Below, in pieces: positions 34,120-42,396 of a stretch of DNA of 64,000 nt. Within the stretch, counting starts at the first letter, position 1; each line of letters begins with the position of its first letter. A program made the translations under genes and the position numbers. Under the pieces are notes generated by a model. That model was not told the DNA's origin, made no database searches, and was given only the letters and a program-made list of their open reading frames with translations. Location: NCBI RefSeq assembly GCF_005222485.1, contig NZ_CP029078.1, forward strand, positions 7,813,501-7,877,500, read 5' to 3'. The DNA comes from Streptomyces griseoviridis. GTDB lineage: Bacteria > Actinomycetota > Actinomycetes > Streptomycetales > Streptomycetaceae.

Positions 34120-34898
34120 CCGGTCGTGTCGCGTTGTTCCACACCGTTCTCGGTCCGGTCGGCGCCCCCGCGATTCTGCTGGTCCACGGCTGGGGCGGCG
34201 ACGGCCGGGAGTGGTCGCCGCACGCCGAGGCCCTGGCCGAACGGTTCCGTGTCGTCGTCCCCGACCTGCGCGGCCACGGCCGTTCCACGGTGCCGGCGCA
34301 GGGCAACACCCCGACGGAGATGGCCGATGACCTGGCCGTCCTGACGCGCGACCTCGCCGCCGGGCCGGTCATCGCCGTGGGGCACTCGATGGGGGGTCAG
34401 GTCGTCAACCTGCTCGCCGTCCGGCATCCGTACGCCGTCCGGTCGGTCGTCGCCCTCGATCCGGCGCACGGCGCGCACGGCGCGGAGGTCGACGGCATTC
34501 CCGCCAGGCTTGCGGAGTACCGGGCGGAAGGCGCCCGCGCGGCGGCCGCCTTCGTCGCCGGCGCCTTCGCGCCCGACGCCCCGGCCGGACTGCGTACGGC
34601 CCATGTCCGCACCATGCTCGGTACGCCTGACCATGTCGTCGCCCAGGCGTACGCGGGCATGTACACGGACCCGGGCGCCGTCGGCATCCGCCCGCACAGC
34701 GAGGCGTATCTGGGACGGCGCCCGCAACCGGCGCTGACCGTCTGGACGTCCGAGGAGGCCGCGGCCTGGGAGCGCGGCACCCTGCGCGTGCCCGGCTCCC
34801 GGGTGGAACACTGGGCCGGCACCGGCCACTACCTCCACGAGGAGCGGACAGAACACACGGTCCGACTCCTGACGGCCTGGGCGACGACGACGGGCTGA
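34116..34898 (+). CDS. alpha/beta hydrolase
   Basis: About 260-aa hydrolase. The oxyanion-hole segment HGWGGDGREW, the nucleophile elbow GHSMGG and the catalytic His in GTGHYLHEE are all present, in family order. The in-frame ATG at 33888 has no ribosome-binding site and would add a low-complexity stretch across the operator. TTG at 34116, coupled to an 11-codon upstream frame, is more plausible. It probably removes ester groups or acts on a small metabolite in the polysaccharide locus; substrate unknown. Confidence 0.78.
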   Translation: MTGRVALFHTVLGPVGAPAILLVHGWGGDGREWSPHAEALAERFRVVVPDLRGHGRSTVPAQGNTPTEMADDLAVLTRDLAAGPVIAVGHSMGGQVVNLLAVRHPYAVRSVVALDPAHGAHGAEVDGIPARLAEYRAEGARAAAAFVAGAFAPDAPAGLRTAHVRTMLGTPDHVVAQAYAGMYTDPGAVGIRPHSEAYLGRRPQPALTVWTSEEAAAWERGTLRVPGSRVEHWAGTGHYLHEERTEHTVRLLTAWATTTG

Positions 34899-34923
34899 GC
34901 GCGGCGGGCGAGGCGCGGGCGCC

Positions 34924-35083
34924 CGTTACCGGCTTCCGCCGTGCGTCACCGGTCTCCGCCGTGCGTTACCGGCTTCCGCCGTGCGTCACCGGCTTCCGCC
35001 GCCCGTCACCTGCCTCCGCCGTGCGTTACCGGCTTCCGCCGCCCGTCACCTGCCTCCGTCGCCCGTCACCGCTCTCCGTCGTG
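34924..35083. repeat. 20-bp tandem repeat, 8 units
   Basis: Eight exact-length 20-bp units, consensus CGTYACCGGCTTCCGCCGTG, with point changes between units. Fills most of the gap between the hydrolase and sigma-factor genes. No spacers and no coding evidence. Confidence 0.85.
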
Positions 35084-35248
35084 CGGCGCGGGCCGCGGCG
35101 CGGTGCCGGTCGAACAAGGGTGCCCGTGCCCGTGAGCGGGCTCTGTCGTCTCCTCGGTCGTCCCGGTGTCCGGCGCCCGTCTAGGGTTGGCAGCAGCCGA
35201 GAGGGAGGTGCCGAGAGGATCTCTCGGACACCCGGAGGAGGCCACCCA

Positions 35249-35821
35249 GTGAGCCGTGCCGATGTTCTGGTCGCGACGGGATCCGACGCGCTGGTTCCAT
35301 GGATGCGCGCCTGCGCGCGCGGCGACTCCGAGGCGTTCAGCGTGCTCTACACGGCGCTGTTCCCGCGCGTGCGGGCCACCGCCTGGGGCGTGCTGCGCGA
35401 TGTGGCGCAGGCCGAGGAGGTCGCCCAGGAGGTGATAGCCGAAGTGTGGAGCAGCAGCGGCCGGTTCTGCGCGGAACGCGGCACCGTGGCGGGCTGGGTG
35501 GTCGCCATCGCGCACCGCCGTGCTGTGGACCGGGCGCGCTCACGGACCCGCGCCTCACGCCGCGAACAGCAGTACGCACAGCTGGCGACGACACCGGACT
35601 ACGACAGCGTCGTCGAACAGGTGATGTACCGGCTGGACGCGGACGAGGTGCGGCAGTGTCTGGAGCGCCTGACTGACCTGCAACGTCAGGCGCTCACCCT
35701 GGTCTACCTGGACGGCACCACCCACGCCGACGGCGCCGCCCGCCTCGGCGTCCCCCTCGGCACCTTCAAGACCCGCGTCCGCGACGCGCTCGAACGGCTG
35801 CGCAGGGAACTGGACGACTGA
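35249..35821 (+). CDS. ECF-subfamily RNA polymerase sigma factor
   Basis: 190-aa sigma factor. Region 2 runs through SVLYTALFPRVRATAWGVLR and AEEVAQEVIAEVW; region 4 is LTDLQRQALTLVYLDGTTHADGAARLGVPLGTFKTRVRDAL. It most resembles SigK-type ECF factors. GTG start with GGAGGAG before it. No anti-sigma gene follows: the next 500 bp hold no complete gene, then the RHS gene. It may be an orphan or controlled elsewhere. Whether it drives the RHS gene cannot be told. Confidence 0.9.
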   Translation: MSRADVLVATGSDALVPWMRACARGDSEAFSVLYTALFPRVRATAWGVLRDVAQAEEVAQEVIAEVWSSSGRFCAERGTVAGWVVAIAHRRAVDRARSRTRASRREQQYAQLATTPDYDSVVEQVMYRLDADEVRQCLERLTDLQRQALTLVYLDGTTHADGAARLGVPLGTFKTRVRDALERLRRELDD

Positions 35822-36317
35822 CCCGCCGCCCCGACGGCTACCGCGCCCCCGTCGCTCCTCGACCTGGAGCGGCAGCGTGCGGGGGCCGACGAGCCGGCCG
35901 ACGCCGAACACTCCGACCCCGACCCCGAGGCCCGGCCCGAGGTGTTGGATGCCGCCCGGTTCACCGGTGACGCGGCAGGAGAAGCGGGAGAAGGCGACGG
36001 CCGAGTTCCCGTGGCCGGCCCCTTGCTCCGAGCGGTTCGGTCGATATTCGGACACGGCGCGAAATGTATTTCCGGCAATGGGAGACGGGTCTTTTCGGAC
36101 GTGCCGGACGCGTTGTCTCTGTTGCGTCTGAGCAGTGCGGCAACGGCAGTTGGATCAGAGTCCGAAAGGTATTCCAGGGGTAATGTGATCGCCGATGTTG
36201 ACGCTGATGAAAGGAATTCCTCGCTCCGTTCATCGATTTCCCCCGATGCCTGTACCGGGCAGCGGAGAGGCGGTTAGGCTCGCCCCCGGTCGCCACTGCT
36301 ACCGGAGGGGTCCCTGC
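35822..36317. other. 496-bp intergenic region ahead of RHS gene
   Basis: No convincing gene. The first part is GC-rich with an open Asp/Glu-rich frame without a start signal. The part after about 36040 is less GC-rich than the surroundings and probably contains the RHS promoter. Confidence 0.5.
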
Positions 36318-39300
36318 GTGCCCGTAGGTCAGTTCTTCACCCAGGCCACCAACTTCAGCAGTGCGGTGACGGGTGGCGTCGACGCCCGAACCGGACTCTT
36401 CACCGTCCGGATCGCACTGAGCAATCTCGTCGGAAATCGCAATCTCGGACCCTCGCTCCCGCTGGAGATGAGTTACTCGCCGCTCGACAGCACCGACGCG
36501 GGGTTCGGTCAGGGAATTTCTCTCGGACTGAGCACCTATGACACCACCGACCGATTACTCTCCTTGTCCACGGGCGAGCAGTACAAAGTGCAGGAGACCG
36601 GCACCCGGCTGATTCTGCGACAGAGCAAGCTCGACACCGTCCATTTCACCAAGGACAAGGATTCCTATCGGATCGTCCACAAGTCGGGCGACGTGGAGAT
36701 CCTGACCGGCCCCCGAGGCGCCTCCGACCTCAAGGTGCCCACCGCCCTGCTGACACCCGCAGGGCACCGGCTGACCCTCTCGTGGAACTTCAACGGGCCC
36801 CGGCCGCGCCTGAGGGAGGTCAAGGACGAGACCGACACGCTCCTGACCGTCGACTACACCGGCACCTCCAAGACCACCCTGCGGGTCCTGCCCGGCAAGG
36901 CCGAGGGCCACGACATCGAACTGCGGCTCAAGAACGGCCGGTTGGGCGGAGTGCGGCACCTCGGACTCGGCGCGGACGCCCCCCTCGACTGGAGCTTCGA
37001 CTACGACTCCATGGGCCGGCAGGGCGAATGGGGTTCCTGGCTGACCGGCGTCACCCTGCCCGGCGGCATGACCGAGACCGCCCACTACCGGGCCGACGGC
37101 CACCAGTTCCCGCGGTCCGCCGGGCTGCCCGCGCTGCCGTACGTGTACCGGTTCGTGCAGGCACCCGGCGCCGGACAGCCCCCGATCGAGGCGACGTTCA
37201 CCTACACCGACAACAACTTCCTCGGCGGCCACTCCGGGGTGAGCTGGGACTCCGGCCGGGACAACCTCTACGAGGTGCTGACCGACTACACCTACGGCTC
37301 CACCGAGTCCAGGGTCTGCGGCGACCGCACCACGACCATCACCCGCGGCTACGACACCTACCACCTCCAGACATCGGAGGAGACCCGGCAGAACGGCTTC
37401 TCCCGCAGCGTCAGCACCGAGTACCACGCGGTCCGCGGAAGGCCCTTCGACGGGCAGCCCGCACAGTTCCAGCTGCCGAGGAAACGCACGGTGACCTGGA
37501 CCGACAACGCGCGGCGCACACGCCAGGAGATCACCGAGACCTCCTTCGACGCGGCGGGCAACCCGCAGAGCCAGACGGAACCCGACGGCACCCGCACCGA
37601 GTGGACGTACTACCCGGCGAGCGGCAGCGGCGGCGACTGCCCGCCCGACCCGAACGGCTTCGCCCGGTTCCCCGCGAGCGTCACCACCACGCCGCCCGCC
37701 ACCCGGTTCACCGCCCCCGTCCACCGCACCCGCCACCGCTACACCGCCTACCGGAACACCCCGGACCCACAAGTCGGCACCACCGTCCTGAAGTCAGAGG
37801 AACTGGCGTACGCCGACGGCACCCTCCTCAAGCGGACGGCCTTCGAACACGCCTTTGCCGGGCCGGAGTTCGGCCGGCTCACCCGCCTCACGGAGACCGA
37901 GTACCCGGACGGCGACGGCGGCGCCTCGTACACCGCGACCCAGACGTGCGGCTTCTCCACGGAGCGGGACACGCTGGTGCAGACCCACGCGCTCACCACC
38001 CACGACGGGCTCACCACCCAGCGCTCCAGGCGGCGTTCGCGGTTCACCGGACGGCTCTGGTCGAGCACCGACGCGCAGGGCAACGTCACCGAGACGACCT
38101 ACGACGGCCTCGGCCGCCCCCTGACGCACACCACCCACCCGGGGACGCCCTACCAGGCCCGGGAGACGCACGCCTACACGCTGGGTGGCGCCCACCCGTT
38201 CGTCGAGACGGCCACCGACCCGCTCGGCAACCAGCGCCGCGAGAGCTCCGACGGCGCGGGCAGGCCCGTCAGGCGCGAACGCCGGGACGCCGGCGGGGAC
38301 GGCGCGTGGCACACCGTCCAGACGCTGGAGTACGACGCGCAGGGCCGCGTCCACTCCATAGCGGCGCTCGACCAGGTCCGCGACGGCGGCCAGATCCAGT
38401 TGACCCAGACCTTCGCCTACGACGACTGGGGCCAGCTCGCGGCCACCGCCTACGACGACGGATCGACCGTCCTCAGCACCACCGACCCCGTCCAACAGAC
38501 CACCACCGCACAACGGTTGGGCCGCGGCACCCCGGTGTCGGGCCGCGAGGTGACGACCCGGGACACCCGCGGCGAGCCGGTCAGCGTCGCACGGTACGAC
38601 CTCCAGGGGGCGCCCGCGGGCATCCACACGCTGGAGCGCGACGGCTGGGGGAGGGTGCGGAGCGAGACCGACGCGCTGGGCAACACCACTCTCTACGACC
38701 GCGACCCGCGCGGCCGGCTCGTGCGCACCACCCTCCCGGACGGCACCGAGATCTCCCGTGGCCACGCGCCGTTCTCCTCCGCCGAGTTGGTCACCGAGAT
38801 CGCCGTCGACGCGGTGCCCTACGGCACCCGGAGCTTCGACGGCCTCGGCCGCCCGACCGCGACCAGCTCGGGCGGACGGAGCTGGTCGCACCGGTACGCC
38901 GCCCCGGGCGACCCCTTCCCCACGCAGGTCACGGCGCCCGACGGCCAGGTCAGCTGCTACCGGTTCGTCCCCCAACTCGACAACGCCGTGGCGCGGATCG
39001 ACGCGGGTCCCCTCACCGCGCGGTTCACCCACGACCCCGTCACCGGCGCCCTGACGAACGCCGAGGCCGACGGCGTCACCGTCGCCCGCGCTTACCACCC
39101 CTCGGGCCTCCTGGACACCGACACCACCCGGCTCCCCGGCCGGCCCGACCGCACCGCCACGTCCGGGTACACGGTGGGCGGGCTCGACCAGAGCTACCTG
39201 ACCGTGGACGGCGCCTCCCAGGAGACCGCACGCGACGCCCACGGCCGCGTCTCGGCGGTCACCGACCCCGCCATGCGGACCTCGCTCAGCTACGACGGCG

Positions 39301-41159
39301 CCGACCGCCTGACCGGCTGGGTCGCCCGCGACCTGCTCTCGGACCACACCCTCACCACCGCGCTGACCCTGGACGACTTCGGCCGCGAGGTCCGCCGCAC
39401 CCTCACCGACAACCAGGGGGTGAGCTGGACCCTCACCCAACTCTGGCAGCGGAACGACCTGTTGAGCCGCCGCACGTTCGCACGCGGCACCACCACCCTG
39501 CGCGACGAGACGTTCAGCTACAGCGCGCGCGGCCAACTCACCGGCTACACCTGCGAAGGAGCCGCACCACCGCTGGACGACCGGGGCAACGCGGTCACCG
39601 GGCAGACCCTGGCGTACGACGCCTACGGCAACGTCACCCGCTGCACGACCGCCTTCCGGGGCGGCACCGACACCGCCGACCACCTCTTCGAGAACCCGGC
39701 CGACCCCTGCCAGCTCACCGCCGTCCGCCACAGCCACCCGTCCTACCCGTCGCGGATCGAACTGCGCTACGACGCGGCCGGCCGGCTGACCACCGACGAC
39801 GCCGGACGCCCCCTCGGCTACGACCCGTTGGGCCGGCTGACCGCCGTCGGATCGTCGAACCGCTACGGCTACGACCCCCTCGACCGGCTGCTCTCCCAGG
39901 AGACGGACGGCGCGACCAGTGTCCTCTACTACCGCGGCGAACGGCTCGCCTCGGTGGTCGAGGGCGACCGGCGCACCCGTCTGCTCCGGCTCGACCAGGG
40001 CTGTGTCGCCCAGCGCCGGGAGGGCGGACAGCCCGGCACCCGGCTGCTGGGGACCGACGCGAAACAGAGCGTGCTGGTGTCGGCCGGCGGCAGGCAGTAC
40101 GAGGAGAGGGCCTACACCCCCTACGGGCACAGCCCACCGGACGCGTCGGGCAGTGTGCCCGGCTACGACGGCGAACGCGTCGACCCGGCGCTCGGCTGGT
40201 CGCACCTCGGCAACGGCTACCGCGCCTACCACCCCACCCTGATGCGGTTCATCGCGCCGGACAGCCTGAGCCCGTTCGGCGCGGGCGGCGTCAACCCGTA
40301 CGTCTACTGCCTGGGCGACCCCGTCAACCGGGTTGATCCGAGCGGCCACTTGAGCTGGCAGGCCTGGCTGGGGATCGGCCTGGGCGTCGCGGGACTCGCC
40401 CTGACGGTGGTCACCGGCGGGCTCGCCATCGCCGCCGCCGGCGGAGTGCTCGCCGCCGTCACCGCGGCCTCCACGACGACACTCGTCGTCGGCGCCCTCG
40501 GCGTTGTGTCCGACGTGACGGCGATCGCGAGCGGGGCGCTGGAAGAGGCATCGCCGAAGGCGTCGTCGGTGCTGGGCTACGTCTCGCTCGGCACCGGGCT
40601 CGCCGGGCTCGGAGAGGCCGCCGTCGGCGCCACCCGGGGCATCTCCGCGCTGGCGAGGCGGACCCCAGAACTGGCCGCCGACCTCGACCGCGCGGGCGGG
40701 AGCCTGGCCGCTCCCGAGATCGAGCTGGTGGCGGACTCCGCGACCTACGACCGGCTGCGGAACTTCCGTTACGTGCGCAACAGTTCGGGGCGCCGGGTCT
40801 GGCTCACCGAATGGCGCACCCGCCAGGGGGTGTTCAGGCCGCGCGTCGAGAGCGCGCTGGAACGGGGCAGGAACGTCACCATCCTGTCAGGCACCCACGG
40901 CGACCGGTGGGGCGCGCTGAAACCGCACGAGGACTTCCTCTCGGCGGACCGGAGACTGGCCGACGAACTGATGGAGCGGTTCGGGCGCCCGGGGAGCGTA
41001 CGCGTCGTCGACATGTCCGCCCTCAACTCCCCTGATCTCAGGGCCATTCTGGAAGGGAATTCGGAGGTGGTGGCCGCCTTCTGCTACAGCCGCAACAACG
41101 CGAACATCCGACGGATTCTCGGACTCGACGCCACGAGGTCGTACGTCAGACGCCTGTGA
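36318..41159 (+). CDS. RHS repeat protein with toxin-like C-terminal domain
   Basis: 1,613-aa RHS/YD-repeat protein. Dozens of YD-type repeats (for example YDGLGRP, YDPLGRL) form the presumed hollow shell. The RHS core ends with VNPYVYCLGDPVNRVDPSGH near residue 1340, the usual boundary before a variable effector. After it come a hydrophobic stretch (LGVAGLALTVVTGGLAIAAA) and a unique tail with SGTHGD (His at 1527) and AFCYSRN (Cys at 1589). This spacing is like a caspase/C80-type His/Cys dyad, but that is inference. GTG start after GGAGG. No signal peptide. A 365-aa unknown protein gene follows at 75 bp and may be its partner. Confidence 0.88.
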   Translation: MPVGQFFTQATNFSSAVTGGVDARTGLFTVRIALSNLVGNRNLGPSLPLEMSYSPLDSTDAGFGQGISLGLSTYDTTDRLLSLSTGEQYKVQETGTRLILRQSKLDTVHFTKDKDSYRIVHKSGDVEILTGPRGASDLKVPTALLTPAGHRLTLSWNFNGPRPRLREVKDETDTLLTVDYTGTSKTTLRVLPGKAEGHDIELRLKNGRLGGVRHLGLGADAPLDWSFDYDSMGRQGEWGSWLTGVTLPGGMTETAHYRADGHQFPRSAGLPALPYVYRFVQAPGAGQPPIEATFTYTDNNFLGGHSGVSWDSGRDNLYEVLTDYTYGSTESRVCGDRTTTITRGYDTYHLQTSEETRQNGFSRSVSTEYHAVRGRPFDGQPAQFQLPRKRTVTWTDNARRTRQEITETSFDAAGNPQSQTEPDGTRTEWTYYPASGSGGDCPPDPNGFARFPASVTTTPPATRFTAPVHRTRHRYTAYRNTPDPQVGTTVLKSEELAYADGTLLKRTAFEHAFAGPEFGRLTRLTETEYPDGDGGASYTATQTCGFSTERDTLVQTHALTTHDGLTTQRSRRRSRFTGRLWSSTDAQGNVTETTYDGLGRPLTHTTHPGTPYQARETHAYTLGGAHPFVETATDPLGNQRRESSDGAGRPVRRERRDAGGDGAWHTVQTLEYDAQGRVHSIAALDQVRDGGQIQLTQTFAYDDWGQLAATAYDDGSTVLSTTDPVQQTTTAQRLGRGTPVSGREVTTRDTRGEPVSVARYDLQGAPAGIHTLERDGWGRVRSETDALGNTTLYDRDPRGRLVRTTLPDGTEISRGHAPFSSAELVTEIAVDAVPYGTRSFDGLGRPTATSSGGRSWSHRYAAPGDPFPTQVTAPDGQVSCYRFVPQLDNAVARIDAGPLTARFTHDPVTGALTNAEADGVTVARAYHPSGLLDTDTTRLPGRPDRTATSGYTVGGLDQSYLTVDGASQETARDAHGRVSAVTDPAMRTSLSYDGADRLTGWVARDLLSDHTLTTALTLDDFGREVRRTLTDNQGVSWTLTQLWQRNDLLSRRTFARGTTTLRDETFSYSARGQLTGYTCEGAAPPLDDRGNAVTGQTLAYDAYGNVTRCTTAFRGGTDTADHLFENPADPCQLTAVRHSHPSYPSRIELRYDAAGRLTTDDAGRPLGYDPLGRLTAVGSSNRYGYDPLDRLLSQETDGATSVLYYRGERLASVVEGDRRTRLLRLDQGCVAQRREGGQPGTRLLGTDAKQSVLVSAGGRQYEERAYTPYGHSPPDASGSVPGYDGERVDPALGWSHLGNGYRAYHPTLMRFIAPDSLSPFGAGGVNPYVYCLGDPVNRVDPSGHLSWQAWLGIGLGVAGLALTVVTGGLAIAAAGGVLAAVTAASTTTLVVGALGVVSDVTAIASGALEEASPKASSVLGYVSLGTGLAGLGEAAVGATRGISALARRTPELAADLDRAGGSLAAPEIELVADSATYDRLRNFRYVRNSSGRRVWLTEWRTRQGVFRPRVESALERGRNVTILSGTHGDRWGALKPHEDFLSADRRLADELMERFGRPGSVRVVDMSALNSPDLRAILEGNSEVVAAFCYSRNNANIRRILGLDATRSYVRRL

Positions 41160-41234
41160 GAATCCGCGGGCGCCGCCCGACCGCACCGCCACCCGCCCTC
41201 GCGTACCCCGTCGCAGCAGTGGAGGAGAGAACCC

Positions 41235-42332
41235 ATGTGGACGTCCGTGTCGAAGCTCTCGGTGACGATCGAGACCGGTGAGCAGAAGTGCACCATCTAC
41301 GGAAACTCCCTGAACATGATCGGCGTCGTGGTCAGCGTCCAGCCGACCGACGACAACGGAGATCCGGTCCAGGTCGACAGCTCCACCCTGCTGGACAACA
41401 CCTGGCTCATCGACTACGTCGACGGCTCGACCCTCAACTGGTACGGCTCCTCCGAGTGGAGCTACACGGACAGCCCGAACGAGTTCCACACCATCCCCGG
41501 CGGCAGCCGGGCCGCCGAGGTGGTGGCCGCCGACGACGGCACCCCGCAGGTCAAGTTCTACGTGTACTGCTCCGCCGCCGCGCGGCTGCGCACCAAGTCG
41601 ATCGGCGTCCGGGTCCGCACCGCCTCGGGCGAGAGGATCTCCAGCTCGCAGAACGGCGACTTCCACAGCTCGGTGGTGCTGTCGGCTCTGGAGTCGTTCT
41701 TCTACGGACGCGGTGACATCAACTGGGAGTACGAGCGCGCCGAGACGTACTCCGGTGACGCGTCCGACGTCTACAACTTCTCCCTCACCTGCGCCAAGAA
41801 CGGCTTCTACTTCAAGACGTTCTCGGTGCGGGGCTGCTGCACGGACTACGGCTACGACGGGCTGGCCGGCTGGATCCTCGCGAACTCCTGGAAGGACTTC
41901 TACGGCGCCTACGTCTGGTACCGGGAACCGCACCGGCGCACCCGCGAGACCATCATCAACTTCCCCGGCGACTGGTCCGACGACGTGACCGTCTACGACG
42001 ACGACGCAGAGAAGAACAGCCGCGGTCTCGGATTCACCTGGGCCCACAACCACCATGGCGGCGGCGGGACGTGGGACATCCCGAACGGGCCGATGACGTA
42101 CTGGTGGCAGTACTACGAGACCACCGTCGTCGCCTACGACCAGTACGGGAACTCGGGGAAGTTCTGGGTGGACACCCGCAACATCAACCCCGACTACTCG
42201 ATCAGCGCCACCGACACGGTCACCGAGAACGCCCACGGCCGGTTCGACGTCCACACCGAGCCCGGCGGCACCGACGTGAACGCGTCGTGGTCGGGCCCGA
42301 GGCTGGACATCTACGACTACAACCCGAACTGA
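41235..42332 (+). CDS. unknown protein downstream of RHS gene
   Basis: 365-aa protein I do not recognise. It has no signal peptide or membrane segment and is rich in Trp, Tyr, Asn and Asp (TWLIDYVDGSTLNWYG, WAHNHHGGGGTWDIPNGP), suggesting an all-beta binding or carbohydrate-active fold. A CCTDYGYDG segment near residue 200 has adjacent cysteines. GGAGGAG precedes the ATG. It lies 75 bp after the RHS gene on the same strand, so co-expression is likely. It could be a partner, an immunity-like factor or an independent secreted or cargo protein. Confidence 0.7.
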   Translation: MWTSVSKLSVTIETGEQKCTIYGNSLNMIGVVVSVQPTDDNGDPVQVDSSTLLDNTWLIDYVDGSTLNWYGSSEWSYTDSPNEFHTIPGGSRAAEVVAADDGTPQVKFYVYCSAAARLRTKSIGVRVRTASGERISSSQNGDFHSSVVLSALESFFYGRGDINWEYERAETYSGDASDVYNFSLTCAKNGFYFKTFSVRGCCTDYGYDGLAGWILANSWKDFYGAYVWYREPHRRTRETIINFPGDWSDDVTVYDDDAEKNSRGLGFTWAHNHHGGGGTWDIPNGPMTYWWQYYETTVVAYDQYGNSGKFWVDTRNINPDYSISATDTVTENAHGRFDVHTEPGGTDVNASWSGPRLDIYDYNPN

Positions 42333-42396
42333 GCCACCAAGAGGCCCGGCAGCGCCCGGTGCCCCGCCGTGTCGCTGATGCGGTGGCCGGCGCCGG

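Noticed and set aside
35822..36317. Anti-sigma factor gene after the ECF sigma gene
   Set aside because: The open frame here has no start codon with a ribosome-binding site and no membrane segment or zinc anti-sigma motif.
37794..40349. 851-codon minus-strand frame and 1,184-codon + frame inside the RHS gene
   Set aside because: Out-of-frame readings of the RHS coding sequence, whose YD repeats are clear in the main frame.
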